Origin: Candidatus Desulfaltia bathyphila
GTDB taxonomy: Bacteria; Desulfobacterota; Desulfobacteria; Desulfobacterales; ETH-SRB1
DNA length: 41,210 nt
Direction: 5' to 3'
Assembly: GCA_014381545.1 (NCBI GenBank)
Contig: JACNLL010000010.1
Location: forward strand, 1-41,210
The notes under the pieces are model-generated. The model made no database searches. It saw only the letters and a list, made by a program, of their open reading frames with translations, and was not told the DNA's origin. This document shows positions 16,125 through 26,158 of this stretch, one piece after another. Every line of letters starts with the position of its first letter. The first letter of the stretch is position 1. A program made the position numbers and the translations under genes.

Positions 16125-17001
16125 ATTGGTTCTTTATAGTATTATAGAAATCAAAAGCCTTTTCCGGCGTTTCATTATCATGGACAACAGCCCGCACAGC
16201 CTGGATCATCGCGATTGGGGACTCAGACTGGAAGATATTGCGTCCCATATCAACCCCGCTGGCGCCCTGCTGGACTGCGTTATAAGCCATTGTTAAGGCG
16301 TCAAGTTCAGGTATTTTCTTCCCCCCGGCCATGACAACAGGAATAGGGCAGGAGGATGTGACGGTTTCAAAGCCTTTTTCAATATAGTATGTTTTTATGT
16401 AATGTGCTCCTAATTCAGCGCAGATCCTGGCAGCGAGTCTGAAGTAGCGCGCATCGCGGTTCATATCCTTGCCGACTGCGGTCACCGCCAGGGTCGGAAT
16501 TCCATAACGCATTCCCATATCCACCATGGTGGTCATGTTTTTGATCGATTCCCTTTCATGTTCGCCGCCGATAAATACCTGGACAGCCATGGCGCAAACA
16601 TTGAGACGTATGGATTCCTCGATATCCACGGCAATATCTTCGTTGGAAAGTTCCTTTAGTATGCTTGTTCCGCCGGAAACTCTCAGGACAATGGACTTTG
16701 TTGTTGTCGGAGGAACAATGCTCCTTAATATACCCCGTGTTAACATAAGTGTGTCCGCATAAGGAACCAGAGGAAGAATATTTATGTCAATCCGTTCCAG
16801 GCCTGTGGTCGGGCCCTGGAAATAGCCATGGTCTATGGCTAACATGACTGTGCGGCCGGATTCAGGGTTAAAGATCCGGGCAAGCCGGTTTTTAATACCC
16901 CAGTCCAGAGAATTTGATCCTTTTAGAAAAAACCCTTCCGTCTTTTGCGGAATATCTGAATAAAACTTTTTAGCCTCTTTTATTTCATCTACATCAGGCA
17001 T
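16120..17001 (-). CDS. lsrF: LsrF-like class I aldolase/thiolase (DeoC/FbaB superfamily)
   Basis: The 293-residue protein matches enterobacterial LsrF closely along its whole length. Shared blocks are [20 protein letters not shown] followed by [64 protein letters not shown], and [17 protein letters not shown]. The Schiff-base lysine falls at K203, the same number as in LsrF. In Escherichia coli LsrF is a thiolase acting on 3-hydroxy-5-phosphonooxypentane-2,4-dione in autoinducer-2 breakdown. Here no lsrK, lsrG or lsr transporter gene is nearby. The gene instead follows metK and ahcY of the methyl cycle, so its substrate may differ. AAGGAGG precedes the ATG. The TAG stop lies inside the adjacent 125-bp repeat. 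Confidence 0.85.
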   Translation of the reverse strand: MPDVDEIKEAKKFYSDIPQKTEGFFLKGSNSLDWGIKNRLARIFNPESGRTVMLAIDHGYFQGPTTGLERIDINILPLVPYADTLMLTRGILRSIVPPTTTKSIVLRVSGGTSILKELSNEDIAVDIEESIRLNVCAMAVQVFIGGEHERESIKNMTTMVDMGMRYGIPTLAVTAVGKDMNRDARYFRLAARICAELGAHYIKTYYIEKGFETVTSSCPIPVVMAGGKKIPELDALTMAYNAVQQGASGVDMGRNIFQSESPIAMIQAVRAVVHDNETPEKAFDFYNTIKNQL

Positions 17002-17030
17002 TTTTCAAAAGCCTCCTTTCTGTGTAATAG

Positions 17031-17060
17031 TTCAGCTGCTAAAGCACAAAGACACCAAAA
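17031..17060 (-). repeat. Dispersed motif TTGGTGTCTTTGTGC...AGCTGAA (copy 2)
   Basis: Read on the minus strand, this is a close copy of the 22858-22885 sequence, located about 30 bp upstream of the lsrF-like start codon. All three copies in the window lie just upstream of genes and in their orientation. Confidence 0.45.
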
Positions 17061-17096
17061 CCAAGAAAGCACAACCCAACCTACGGACCAAGTTCC

Positions 17097-17357
17097 TTAC
17101 TCTAAAAGTTCTGCAATATAGTCATATTTATGTTTCCGCATGTCAAGAATTGAATATTGGTTTTCCTTTGCGATTTTTTCACCACGTTTAACAGATAAAC
17201 TCACGGCAGGTTGAGATAATTTCAGTCTGAGTAAAAGTTCCGACATCCGCATCCCCAGCTCCCTCACAGCCCAAGGGAGCGTACAGCGGAACGCCCATGA
17301 TTTTATGCGCTTCTCATTTTTATTTTTTGTCTCTCGCGGGGCTGCAGCGAGTTTCAA
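17097..17357 (-). pseudogene. C-terminal fragment of a REP-associated (IS200-like) transposase
   Basis: The 86-codon open frame contains WAVRELGMRMSELLLRLKLS followed by QPAVSLSVKRGEKIAKENQY. This is the helix-turn-helix tail found at the C-terminus of REP-associated tyrosine transposases. The catalytic HUH and tyrosine domain is absent. The first ~25 residues (KLAAAPRETKNKNEKRIK) look like unrelated sequence read in frame. It sits between ahcY and the lsrF-like gene on the same strand, 2 bp after ahcY, and has probably been inactive for long. A shorter relic of the same family is at 3497-3577. Confidence 0.6.
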
Positions 17358-17359
17358 TT

Positions 17360-18832
<1,473 letters not shown>

Positions 18833-20002
18833 TTACAACCCGGCTTTTTCTCTGAGCAGATCAACCATATTGGTTTTCTCCCATGTGAATTCCGGTTCAT
18901 TTCTTCCAAAGTGCCCATATGCTGAAGTCTTGAGAAAGATGGGTCGCAGGAGATCGAGATATTCGATTATTGCAGCAGGTCTTAGATCAAAAACCTCAAG
19001 GATTATCTCTTTAACCCTCTTTTTTGGTATAACTCCGGTTCCCATAAGAGATACCATAACAGACACAGGCTCTGCCACACCTATCGCGTAAGCTATCTGC
19101 ACCTCGCATTTTTTTGCGATGCCGGCTGCAACAACGTTTTTTGCAATGTGCCTGGCCATATATGAAGCGCTGCGATCAACTTTGGAAGGATCCTTGCCGG
19201 AAAAGCATCCTCCTCCATGACTCCCCTGGCCGCCGTAAGTATCAACAATTATTTTGCGACCTGTAAGACCACAGTCTCCCATGGGTCCCCCGATAACAAA
19301 CTTTCCTGTAGTATTTATAAAATAACGGGTGTCACCATCGGTCATCTCTTTTGGTATAATCTTTTTTATAACCGCTTCTATAATAGCGTCTTTCAAATCT
19401 TCATATGTAACATCCGGCTTATGCTGTGCAGCGATTACCACATTATCAACACGTTTCGGCTCGCCGTTTTCATACTCTATCGTCACCTGGGACTTGCCGT
19501 CGGGCCTCAGGAAATCAAGAGATCCGTTCTTCCGTACTTTTGCAAGACGTTTGCATAACTTGTGGGCATATATTACAGGCATGGGCATTAATTCAGGCGT
19601 CTCATCAGAGGCAAAGCCAAACATAAGCCCCTGATCTCCCGCGCCTTGATCCTCGAACAGACCCTCACCGATATTTACTCCCTGAGCAATGTCCGGTGAT
19701 TGGTGGTCAATGCTGGTAATTACCGAGCAGGTCTGCCAGTCAAAGCCCATCTGTGATGAATGGTATCCTATTTCACGTATTGTATCCCTGACAACCTGAG
19801 GAATATCAACATAACATTCTGTTGTGATTTCGCCGGCAATAAAGGCCAGGCCGGTTGTAACAAGAGTCTCGCAGGCAACCCTGCAGTTTTTATCTTTTTC
19901 AATAATGGCGTCCAGGATGGAATCCGATATTGCGTCGGCAACCTTGTCCGGATGCCCCTCTGTGACGGATTCAGATGTAAAAAAGAATTGTTCTTTTCCC
20001 AT
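18833..20002 (-). CDS. metK: S-adenosylmethionine synthetase
   Basis: The 389-residue enzyme makes S-adenosylmethionine from ATP and methionine. Visible signatures are [20 protein letters not shown], the hexapeptide motif [12 protein letters not shown], and the [20 protein letters not shown] loop with the catalytic Lys and Asp. I chose the ATG at 20002, giving [12 protein letters not shown], because GGAGA lies upstream at suitable distance and family members begin here. The frame is open for 15 more codons into the neighbouring 125-bp repeat. No SAM riboswitch is visible upstream: the repeat element fills the space back to panC. It is co-directional with ahcY and the lsrF-like gene. Confidence 0.97.
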   Translation of the reverse strand: MGKEQFFFTSESVTEGHPDKVADAISDSILDAIIEKDKNCRVACETLVTTGLAFIAGEITTECYVDIPQVVRDTIREIGYHSSQMGFDWQTCSVITSIDHQSPDIAQGVNIGEGLFEDQGAGDQGLMFGFASDETPELMPMPVIYAHKLCKRLAKVRKNGSLDFLRPDGKSQVTIEYENGEPKRVDNVVIAAQHKPDVTYEDLKDAIIEAVIKKIIPKEMTDGDTRYFINTTGKFVIGGPMGDCGLTGRKIIVDTYGGQGSHGGGCFSGKDPSKVDRSASYMARHIAKNVVAAGIAKKCEVQIAYAIGVAEPVSVMVSLMGTGVIPKKRVKEIILEVFDLRPAAIIEYLDLLRPIFLKTSAYGHFGRNEPEFTWEKTNMVDLLREKAGL

Positions 20003-20025
20003 AATAATTGTGTCTCCTTTGTTTG

Positions 20026-20150
20026 TATAGACTTTCAGATAATTCATTTCACAAGGCTAGAGGAAGGACTTCGAGTAAGGCGTACATGTTAGTACGTCGT
20101 CGAGAAGTCCGACCGATAACGCAGTGAAATTATTTATCTGAAAGTCTATA
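20026..20150. mobile_element. 125-bp MITE-like inverted-repeat element, copy 2
   Basis: This element is identical to copy 1 (16000-16124) except at three positions: GAGGAAGG for GAGGGAGG, GAGAAGTCC for GAGAAATCC, and ACGCAGTG for ACGCGGTG. In this copy GGACTTC and GAAGTCC pair perfectly. It lies between panC and metK on the minus strand. One end supplies the TAG stop of panC and the other end is about 24 bp from the metK ATG. The full-length fold could affect read-through from panC into metK. Confidence 0.8.
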
Positions 20151-20994
20151 GTATCATGTTGTCGATCAGGCGGGTTTTGCCCACGTTCACTGCAAGAGCC
20201 ATCAATGCCGGCCTGTCAATTGTTTCCATATCAGCAAGGGTTTCAGGATCGCAGATGGCGATATAATCTATCGCTGTCTCCGGATGTGATTTGATCAAAG
20301 CATATGCCGCATCAATTATCCTTTTTGCATCCTTAATTCCGCTTTCGACAAGTTCTTGAGATTGCTTTAATGATTTATAAAGGCAGACTGCATTAATTCT
20401 CTGCTCAGGAGTAAGATAACTGTTTCTTGAGCTCATGGCAAGACCGTCAGGCTCCCTTACTGTCGGAAATCCGACAATTTTTATATCAAAATTCAGATCG
20501 CGCACCATCCGGCGAATGACCGCAAGCTGCTGGTAATCTTTCCCGCCGAATATGGCAATATGCGGTCTTACAATATTAAACAGCTTTGTAACAACTGTCG
20601 CAACCCCCCGAAAAAATATCGGCCTGGAAATTCCGCAAAGATGGTTCGGAAGATTTTCCAGCTCTACATATGTTTGGAAGCCATCCTGATAAAGCTCATC
20701 TTCATTTGGAGAAAAAATTACATCTACCCCCTTTTTTTGCAATAGCTTAAGATCTTTGTCAAAATTTCTTGGGTATGATTCAAAGTCTTCTTCCGGAGAA
20801 AACTGGGAGGGATTTGCAAAAATGCTGACAACCAGATCATCTCCGAGTTTGCGTCCCTCCTTTATCAGCGCCAGGTGTGCTTCATGCAGAGCCCCCATGG
20901 TCGGCACAAAAGCAATAGTTTTGCCGAGACCCCGCATACGCTTGGAATGTTCCCGCATCTCTGTTACCCTGATAATAACCTTAATAGCATGCAT
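20146..20994 (-). CDS. panC: Pantothenate synthetase
   Basis: The 282-residue enzyme condenses pantoate and beta-alanine with ATP in coenzyme A synthesis. Family motifs are FVPTMGALHEAHLALI with the HIGH-like nucleotide site, ANPSQFSPEEDFESYPR, FRGVATVVTKLFNIVRPHIA followed by IFGGKDYQQL, and VREPDGLAMSSRNSYLTPEQ with the KMSKS-like segment. The C-terminus VGKTRLIDNMIL is as in relatives, but the TAG stop itself belongs to the end of the adjacent 125-bp repeat. The usual partner panB is not in view. It is the first gene of the minus-strand group that continues with metK, although the repeat may uncouple them. Confidence 0.95.
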   Translation of the reverse strand: MHAIKVIIRVTEMREHSKRMRGLGKTIAFVPTMGALHEAHLALIKEGRKLGDDLVVSIFANPSQFSPEEDFESYPRNFDKDLKLLQKKGVDVIFSPNEDELYQDGFQTYVELENLPNHLCGISRPIFFRGVATVVTKLFNIVRPHIAIFGGKDYQQLAVIRRMVRDLNFDIKIVGFPTVREPDGLAMSSRNSYLTPEQRINAVCLYKSLKQSQELVESGIKDAKRIIDAAYALIKSHPETAIDYIAICDPETLADMETIDRPALMALAVNVGKTRLIDNMIL

Positions 20995-21135
20995 CTTAAA
21001 TTCATCCTGCAGCAGTGCTCAAAAGAATAATATTATAAACGGCTGGAATAAATGTCAACTCAAGTTTGATGGCGCCGTCAAAATATGATAAAGTATTAAA
21101 AAATCGGGTCGTATAATTATGAAAGACGTTGAAAA

Positions 21136-22704
21136 TTGCAAACCCAAAAAATTAACAAACTAAAATTATGTCTGGCAATATTAAGCGGATTGCTCCTTAC
21201 CGGCTCTTTCCCCAAACCCGGTATTAGCTTGCTTGTCTGGTTTGCCCTTGTTCCATTCCTGGTTGCCATAAGAAATCTTTCTCCAAAAAGAGGTTTTATC
21301 CTTGGTTTTATTGCAGGACTTGTTCATTATCTGACACTTTTATACTGGTTTGTATATACAATGCATACATACGGTCATCTTCCCATGGCGCTATGCGTGT
21401 TTATACTCATTCTTGCTTCTGCCTTTCTTGCCCTTTACCTGGCGGCATTTTCAGCAACCCTGTTAAACTTATGCGCAAAGCCTGCGATTTGTATATTTGC
21501 GGTTCCTGTTTTATGGGTTTCATTTGAATATATGCGCAGCCTTTTTTTTCTTGCGTTTCCATGGGAACTTATCGGTTATTCTCAATATAATAATTTACTC
21601 CTTATACAGATTTCAGATATATTTGGAGTTTACGGTGTATCCTTTTTAATTGGCTTATCAAACGCGGCAATTTTTCTGGCATTTCTTTATTTAGCTGGAA
21701 AAGACTGGAAAAGGAAAGCCGTAACAAAAAGGGTCGCTGTTGGATCGATATCTGTTTTTGCGTTGATTGTTGTCCTTGTATTGTCTTATGGAAAATGGCG
21801 AATAGATTCAATCGACAGACTTGTCTGCTCTTCTCCATCAATTAACGTCGCAGTTGTTCAGGGGAATATTGATCAGGCTATAAAATGGAATCCTGAATTT
21901 CAACGATCAACTGTAAAAAAATATATTAAGCTTTCACTTTTATCAAAAGCTGATAATCCTGACATTGTTGTTTGGCCTGAAACCGCTACCCCCTTTTATT
22001 TCCTTTATAATATCGGGCTCTCAAACATGGTTAAAAAAGGGATTAATGATACAGGGACAACATTTCTGTTCGGCAGCCCTTCATTTATTTCCGGAAAAGG
22101 GGTTGTTGAATATTACAATACCGCTTACCTGGTCAGCCGGGATGGAAAGGTATACGGCAAATATGACAAGGTGCATCTTGTTCCATTCGGAGAATACATC
22201 CCTTTTAATAAATGGTTGCCATTTGTCGGCAAAATGGTGGAAGGGGTCGGTGATTTCAAGTCGGGTATTAGAGGCAAAACCATTCAGTGGGGTGACTATA
22301 GTTTAGGTTTGCAGATCTGTTATGAGATTATTTTTCCGGACCTTTCCAGAGCTATGGTAAAAAACAATGCAACATTACTCGTAAATATTACCAATGATGC
22401 GTGGTTTGGCACAACCAGCGCTCCCTATCAGCATTTTTCCATGGCAATATTTAGAGCTGTAGAAAACAGGCGAGCCCTTGTCAGGTCGGCCAATACAGGA
22501 ATAAGCGGCTTTATCGATCCTGTCGGCAGAATTATTAAAAAAACAGACCTTTTTAAGGAGGCGGTGATTACACGTTCTGTGCCTTTAATGGGCATGACAT
22601 CCTTTTATACCCGTTTTGGAGATCTGTTTGCAATAGTCTGTATGTTTGCAACAGCTATTTGCTTTGTGTTAAAATATGTTTATAATATAAAATTAAGGGA
22701 TTAA
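21136..22704 (+). CDS. lnt: Apolipoprotein N-acyltransferase
   Basis: The 522-residue inner-membrane enzyme adds the third acyl chain to lipoproteins. About six to seven N-terminal helices (residues 8-220) are followed by a nitrilase-type domain. The catalytic triad is visible as E282 (WPETATPF), K345 (YDKVHLVPFGEYIP) and C395 (ICYEIIFP). The motif TNDAWFGTTSAPYQHF and the final helix at about 495-515 complete the family pattern. The start is uncertain. The first codon of the frame after a stop is TTG at 21136 with no clear ribosome-binding site, and the nearby ATG at 21119 is in another frame. The last codons (KLRD) and the TAA are part of a GGGATTAA repeat tract. Confidence 0.92.
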   Translation: MQTQKINKLKLCLAILSGLLLTGSFPKPGISLLVWFALVPFLVAIRNLSPKRGFILGFIAGLVHYLTLLYWFVYTMHTYGHLPMALCVFILILASAFLALYLAAFSATLLNLCAKPAICIFAVPVLWVSFEYMRSLFFLAFPWELIGYSQYNNLLLIQISDIFGVYGVSFLIGLSNAAIFLAFLYLAGKDWKRKAVTKRVAVGSISVFALIVVLVLSYGKWRIDSIDRLVCSSPSINVAVVQGNIDQAIKWNPEFQRSTVKKYIKLSLLSKADNPDIVVWPETATPFYFLYNIGLSNMVKKGINDTGTTFLFGSPSFISGKGVVEYYNTAYLVSRDGKVYGKYDKVHLVPFGEYIPFNKWLPFVGKMVEGVGDFKSGIRGKTIQWGDYSLGLQICYEIIFPDLSRAMVKNNATLLVNITNDAWFGTTSAPYQHFSMAIFRAVENRRALVRSANTGISGFIDPVGRIIKKTDLFKEAVITRSVPLMGMTSFYTRFGDLFAIVCMFATAICFVLKYVYNIKLRD

Positions 22705-22797
22705 GGGATTAAGGGATTCAGGAATTGAGGGATTGAGGGATTAAAATCAATAGGATACCTTCAATTCCTTAATTCCTGAATCCCTTAATTCGCAATT
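22690..22797. repeat. GGGATTAA tandem tract with an inverted copy, after lnt
   Basis: AATTAAGGGATT is followed by repeats of AAGGGATT and then TCAGGAATTGAGGGATTGAGG. Near 22760-22797 the complementary order appears (CCTTCAATTCCTTAATTCCTGAATCCCTTAATT), so the tract can form a long AT-rich hairpin. It begins inside the last lnt codons and contains the lnt stop. A similar GGGATTAAGGATTAAAGGATTAA tract follows the stop of the Fe-S oxidoreductase at 9277. It may work as a terminator, although it lacks a typical U-run. Confidence 0.6.
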
Positions 22798-22857
22798 AAG
22801 CGAGGCGAACCCCTAAATTCCCAAATTATAATATAATCCCTACCTGCCGCAGGCAAG

Positions 22858-22885
22858 TTGGTGTCTTAGTGCCTTTGTGGCTGAA
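22858..22885 (+). repeat. Dispersed motif TTGGTGTCTTAGTGCC...GGCTGAA (copy 3, longest)
   Basis: This is the 28-nt motif also found at 7117-7134 and, on the minus strand, 17031-17060. It lies 22 bp upstream of the prfB start codon and immediately follows a small CCTGCCGCAGG palindrome. Confidence 0.45.
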
Positions 22886-22907
22886 CAAATACAATGGAGG
22901 AAATAAT

Positions 22908-23997
22908 ATGTCTATAGAACTTGAGCAAACGATAAAGGAACTTTTCGTGAAATTAGTACAATTGCGAGGTTATCTTTGACATTGCCGGCAAAGAAAAAAG
23001 GCTAAAGGAAATTGAGCGACTAATTGCAAAAAAAGATTTTTGGGACAATCCCGAAGAGACCAGGCTTGTTTTAAAAGAGCGAACATCTATTACCAATAAA
23101 ATCGAAAGATGGAAAAGGCTCTGCAATGACCTTGAAGAAAGTAAAATCCTGCTTGATCTTGCCAGGGAGGAAGCAGACGCTGATACAACTGAAGAAGCAA
23201 TCCAGCAAGTTCAGGACATCAAGGAAAGAATAAAAAAATTTTCGCTCGACCTGACCTTAAGCGCTGCAGACGACCGGAACAACGCCATTGTTTCCATTAA
23301 CGCCGGAGCCGGTGGAACTGATGCCCAGGACTGGGTTGAGATGCTCTTTAGAATGTATACGAGATGGGTTGAACGGAAAGGCTTTAAAATCAGTATAATC
23401 GATTATCAACCCGGCGATGAAGCAGGCATTAAAAGTGTTACCTTCACAGCAAACGGAGAATATGCGTACGGCTACTTAAAAACAGAAAACGGGGTGCACC
23501 GCCTCGTGAGAATTTCACCGTTTAATGCGAGCGGAAAACGGCATACCTCCTTTGCTTCTGTATTTGTCTATCCGGAGCTTGACAAAGAAATTAAAATCGA
23601 TATTGACGATAAAGATCTGCGTATAGATGTTTTCAGGGCGAGCGGCGCCGGAGGACAACATGTCAATAAAACAAGCAGCGCTGTCCGTATTACACACCTT
23701 CCAAGCGGGATTGTTGTCCAATGCCAGCAGGAAAAATCCCAGCACAGGAACAAAGAGATGGCCATGAAGGTGTTAAAAGCCAGGCTTTACCAGCTTGAAA
23801 AGCTGAAGCAGGACGAAAAAATGCAGCAACTGCATGAAAGCAAAGATGAAATAGCCTGGGGAAGCCAGGTCAGATCATATGTTCTGCAACCATATCAGAT
23901 GGTTAAGGATCACCGGATAAATCTTGAAATCGGCAACGTATATAATGTTTTAGACGGAGCAATCGATCCTTTTATAGAGGGAGTGCTTCTTTCATAA
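22908..23997 (+). CDS. prfB: Peptide chain release factor 2, expressed by programmed +1 frameshift
   Basis: RF2 ends translation at UGA and UAA. The gene starts at ATG 22908, 7 bp after GGAGG, and reads 23 codons to an in-frame TGA at 22977-22979. After a +1 shift on CTT-T it continues with GAC at 22978 to the TAA at 23997, giving about 362 residues, the usual RF2 length. The stop-codon recognition tripeptide is S203-P204-F205, typical of RF2 rather than RF1 (PxT). The peptidyl-tRNA hydrolysis motif G248-G249-Q250 sits in RASGAGGQHVNKTSSAVRI. RF2 shortage favours the shift, so the gene regulates itself. It is followed after 3 bp by an HD-domain gene. The UGA being read by RF2 matters in a genome that also uses UGA for selenocysteine. 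Confidence 0.96.
22966..22980 (+). promoter_or_regulatory. RF2 programmed +1 frameshift site
   Basis: GAGG, an internal Shine-Dalgarno-like element at 22966-22969, is followed by TTATCTTTGAC. The slippery CTT-T and the in-frame TGA followed by C make the poor termination context typical of this site. The layout equals the classic AGGGGGTATCTTTGAC of Escherichia coli with a weaker internal Shine-Dalgarno sequence. Confidence 0.93.
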
Positions 23998-24000
23998 TTC

Positions 24001-24567
24001 ATGAATTGTCTTGATATCATAGGTGAATATTACGAACACGGTTCCAGACTGTATGAAATTCTCATACAGCACGGTGAAAATGTTGCAAAAAAGGCTCTTG
24101 ATGCAGCTAAAAATGTGTCCCACCTAAATCCTGATCTTGACTTTATCAGGGACGCCGCCATACTCCATGACATCGGTATTTTCCTTACAAATACACCAAA
24201 GCTGGGTTGTACGGGCAGGCATCCTTATATCTGTCACGGGTATTTAGGTCGTAAGATACTGGAAAAGAAAGGGATGCCCAAGCTCGCGCTTGTATGTGAA
24301 CGGCATGTCGGCGTTGGAATAACGCCCGAAGATATAAGACAGTATAATCTTCCGCTTCCTGAACGTAATATGGAGCCGGTCTCAATAGAGGAACAGATTA
24401 TATGCTATGCCGACAAGTTCTTTTCTAAAAACCGTAATTCAGGTTCAAAGGAAAAATCTGTTGAAGATATCAAGCTCGTCCTTGAGCAATATGGTCATGA
24501 TAAGGTTATGAAATTTCAGTCATGGGTTGATATATTTGAAGGAGGTTTAGGTGCCAGAACTGTTTGA
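24001..24567 (+). CDS. HD-domain protein (putative metal-dependent phosphohydrolase)
   Basis: This 188-residue protein has the HD signature: H24 in IQHGENVAKKAL, H56-D57 in AAILHDIGIFL, then HGYLGRKILEKKG and a further His-rich segment CERHVGVGI. Asp in ICYADKFFSKN completes the metal site. Such proteins hydrolyse nucleotide or cyclic-nucleotide phosphoesters, but the substrate is not evident. It starts 3 bp after the prfB stop with no ribosome-binding site of its own, so translation is probably coupled to prfB. Its end overlaps the GTG of the next gene by 17 bp. The tight packing implies a single operon. Confidence 0.88.
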   Translation: MNCLDIIGEYYEHGSRLYEILIQHGENVAKKALDAAKNVSHLNPDLDFIRDAAILHDIGIFLTNTPKLGCTGRHPYICHGYLGRKILEKKGMPKLALVCERHVGVGITPEDIRQYNLPLPERNMEPVSIEEQIICYADKFFSKNRNSGSKEKSVEDIKLVLEQYGHDKVMKFQSWVDIFEGGLGARTV

Positions 24568-25675
24568 AGCAACAAATATAAACGGCATGATTATCAAGAA
24601 CCGGTTTGTCCGGTCTGCTACCTGGGAGGGAATGGCAGAAGATGACGGAATGTGCTCCAAAAGGCTGGTCGATTTAATGTCACAACTGGCCAAAGGAGAG
24701 GTAGGCCTCATTATTACAGGTCACGCTTATGTCCAGAAAAAGGGTAAAGCAGGTCCTTGGCAAATAGGCATATATGAAGACCGGCTTATTCCCGGACTGC
24801 GTGAAATGACAGATGCCGTGCATAAAAGAGACGGCAAAATCGTACTGCAGCTTGCACATGCGGGCATGTATGCAAATACCGGCATTAAAGGGGATATACC
24901 TTTTGCTCCTTCACTTGTCAGCGGTTTTAGAAAGTCCGCGATACAGGAGATGACTCTGCAGGACATACAGGATGTAGTTGAAGCATTCGGTCTGGCAGCA
25001 AAGCGGGCGAAAATAGCTGGTTTTGACGGTGTTCAGATTCATGCGGCACATGGGTATCTTTTGAGTCAATTCCTTTCCCCTGCCTTTAATAAACGGCAGG
25101 ATCAATATGGGGGAAGCATTGAAAATAGAGCTGCTGTCCTGCTTGAGATTTTGAAAAGCATAAGAAAGCGTGTTGGTCAGAGCTACCCTGTGCTGATCAA
25201 GATGAACACACGGGATTTTTTAGAGGGCGGCCTTAAGCTTGATGATTCCATAAAAGTCGCTGTAATGATGGAAAAGGCAGGGATAGATGCTGTTGAACTA
25301 AGCGGAGGAACCATTGCATCAGGAAAGGAGGGACCTGTAAGAACAGGAATTGTATCAGGAAAAAATGAAGCCTATTTCAAGGACGCAGCTTCTGCCTTTA
25401 AAGAAAAGATTGATCTTCCGATTATGCTTGTGGGCGGGATCAGGTCTTTTTCTCTTGCGCAGCAGTTAGTTAACGATAATGTTGCGGATTATATATCCAT
25501 GAGCAGGCCCTTTATCAGAGAGCCTGATCTGATAAAACGCTGGAAGGCCGGAGATCATAATCAAGCTGCCTGCCTTTCCGACAGCAAGTGCTTTATTCCA
25601 GCAATGGGTGGAAAAGGAATATATTGCGTGGTTGAAAAAAAGAAGTCGAGGAAAAAAAATGAAAAACAGATCTAA
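24551..25675 (+). CDS. NADH:flavin oxidoreductase, old yellow enzyme family
   Basis: The 374-residue FMN-dependent TIM-barrel reductase carries IKNRFVRSATWEGMAEDDGM at the N-terminus and QLAHAGMYAN. The OYE signature FDGVQIHAAHGYLLSQFLSP and the segments NKRQDQYGGSIENRAAVLLE and VLIKMNTRDFLEGG follow. The final GGIRSFSLAQQLV and DYISMSRPFIREPDLIKRW carry phosphate-binding residues. There is no C-terminal 4Fe-4S/FAD half as in 2,4-dienoyl-CoA reductase, so it is the short form. It starts with GTG 6 bp after GGAGG and overlaps the HD gene upstream and the thioredoxin-like gene downstream. The natural substrate, presumably an activated alkene, is unknown. Confidence 0.9.
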   Translation: MPELFEATNINGMIIKNRFVRSATWEGMAEDDGMCSKRLVDLMSQLAKGEVGLIITGHAYVQKKGKAGPWQIGIYEDRLIPGLREMTDAVHKRDGKIVLQLAHAGMYANTGIKGDIPFAPSLVSGFRKSAIQEMTLQDIQDVVEAFGLAAKRAKIAGFDGVQIHAAHGYLLSQFLSPAFNKRQDQYGGSIENRAAVLLEILKSIRKRVGQSYPVLIKMNTRDFLEGGLKLDDSIKVAVMMEKAGIDAVELSGGTIASGKEGPVRTGIVSGKNEAYFKDAASAFKEKIDLPIMLVGGIRSFSLAQQLVNDNVADYISMSRPFIREPDLIKRWKAGDHNQAACLSDSKCFIPAMGGKGIYCVVEKKKSRKKNEKQI

Positions 25676-26147
25676 ACGATCAATTAACTCCCTGTTCATA
25701 ATTACAATTATTGCGCTCATCATGTTACCGGCCACCCATGCTAAGGCCGGCCCAATAAAAATTGAAAACATGACATCCGCTTCTTTTGATCAGCTAATCA
25801 ATGACCAGGACAACAAGTATCTGATTGTTTTTATGACATCATGGTGTGCCCCCTGCCGGAAAGAGCTGCCCACATTAATCAAACTACATAAAAAATACAG
25901 AGATAGAGGGCTGAAAACAATCGGTATCAGCCTTGACTTAGATTGCCCTAAGACAATGCAACCTATTTTAAGCATGTTAAAGCTTAATTTTCCATTTTAC
26001 TGTGTTAAAGAAAGGGTGGCAACTAAATATAAAATTGTTGCCGTGCCGATGCTTTTTTTAGTAAAACATGGCGAAATCGTTGAAAAAATTATCGGCGAGA
26101 GATCTGAAAAGTATATAAATAAGAAAATAAATATTTTTTTGGAATAG
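25659..26147 (+). CDS. Thioredoxin-like protein (TlpA/ResA type), exported
   Basis: The 162-residue protein has an N-terminal signal or anchor (basic start, then SLFIITIIALIMLPATHAKA). A thioredoxin fold follows with the redox motif WCAPC (C63, C66) in VFMTSWCAPCRKELPTL, and the cis-Pro region VPMLFLVKHGEIV. It should act as a thiol-disulfide reductant outside the cytoplasmic membrane, for example in cytochrome c maturation. I chose the ATG at 25659 because CGAGGAAA precedes it and a signal peptide results. A longer frame starts 17 codons earlier but gives no sensible N-terminus. It overlaps the end of the flavin oxidoreductase gene by 17 bp and converges with the polyferredoxin gene 11 bp away. 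Confidence 0.88.
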   Translation: MKNRSKRSINSLFIITIIALIMLPATHAKAGPIKIENMTSASFDQLINDQDNKYLIVFMTSWCAPCRKELPTLIKLHKKYRDRGLKTIGISLDLDCPKTMQPILSMLKLNFPFYCVKERVATKYKIVAVPMLFLVKHGEIVEKIIGERSEKYINKKINIFLE

Positions 26148-26158
26148 AAGTGATGAGT

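Noticed and set aside
20003-20150. Possible SAM riboswitch before metK
   Set aside because: The whole space is the 125-bp element and a short leader. None of the conserved SAM riboswitch core sequences is visible, and the element recurs at an unrelated place.
22977-22979. Nonsense mutation in prfB
   Set aside because: The context CTTTGAC with an upstream GAGG and the +1 continuation is the well-known RF2 autoregulatory frameshift site.
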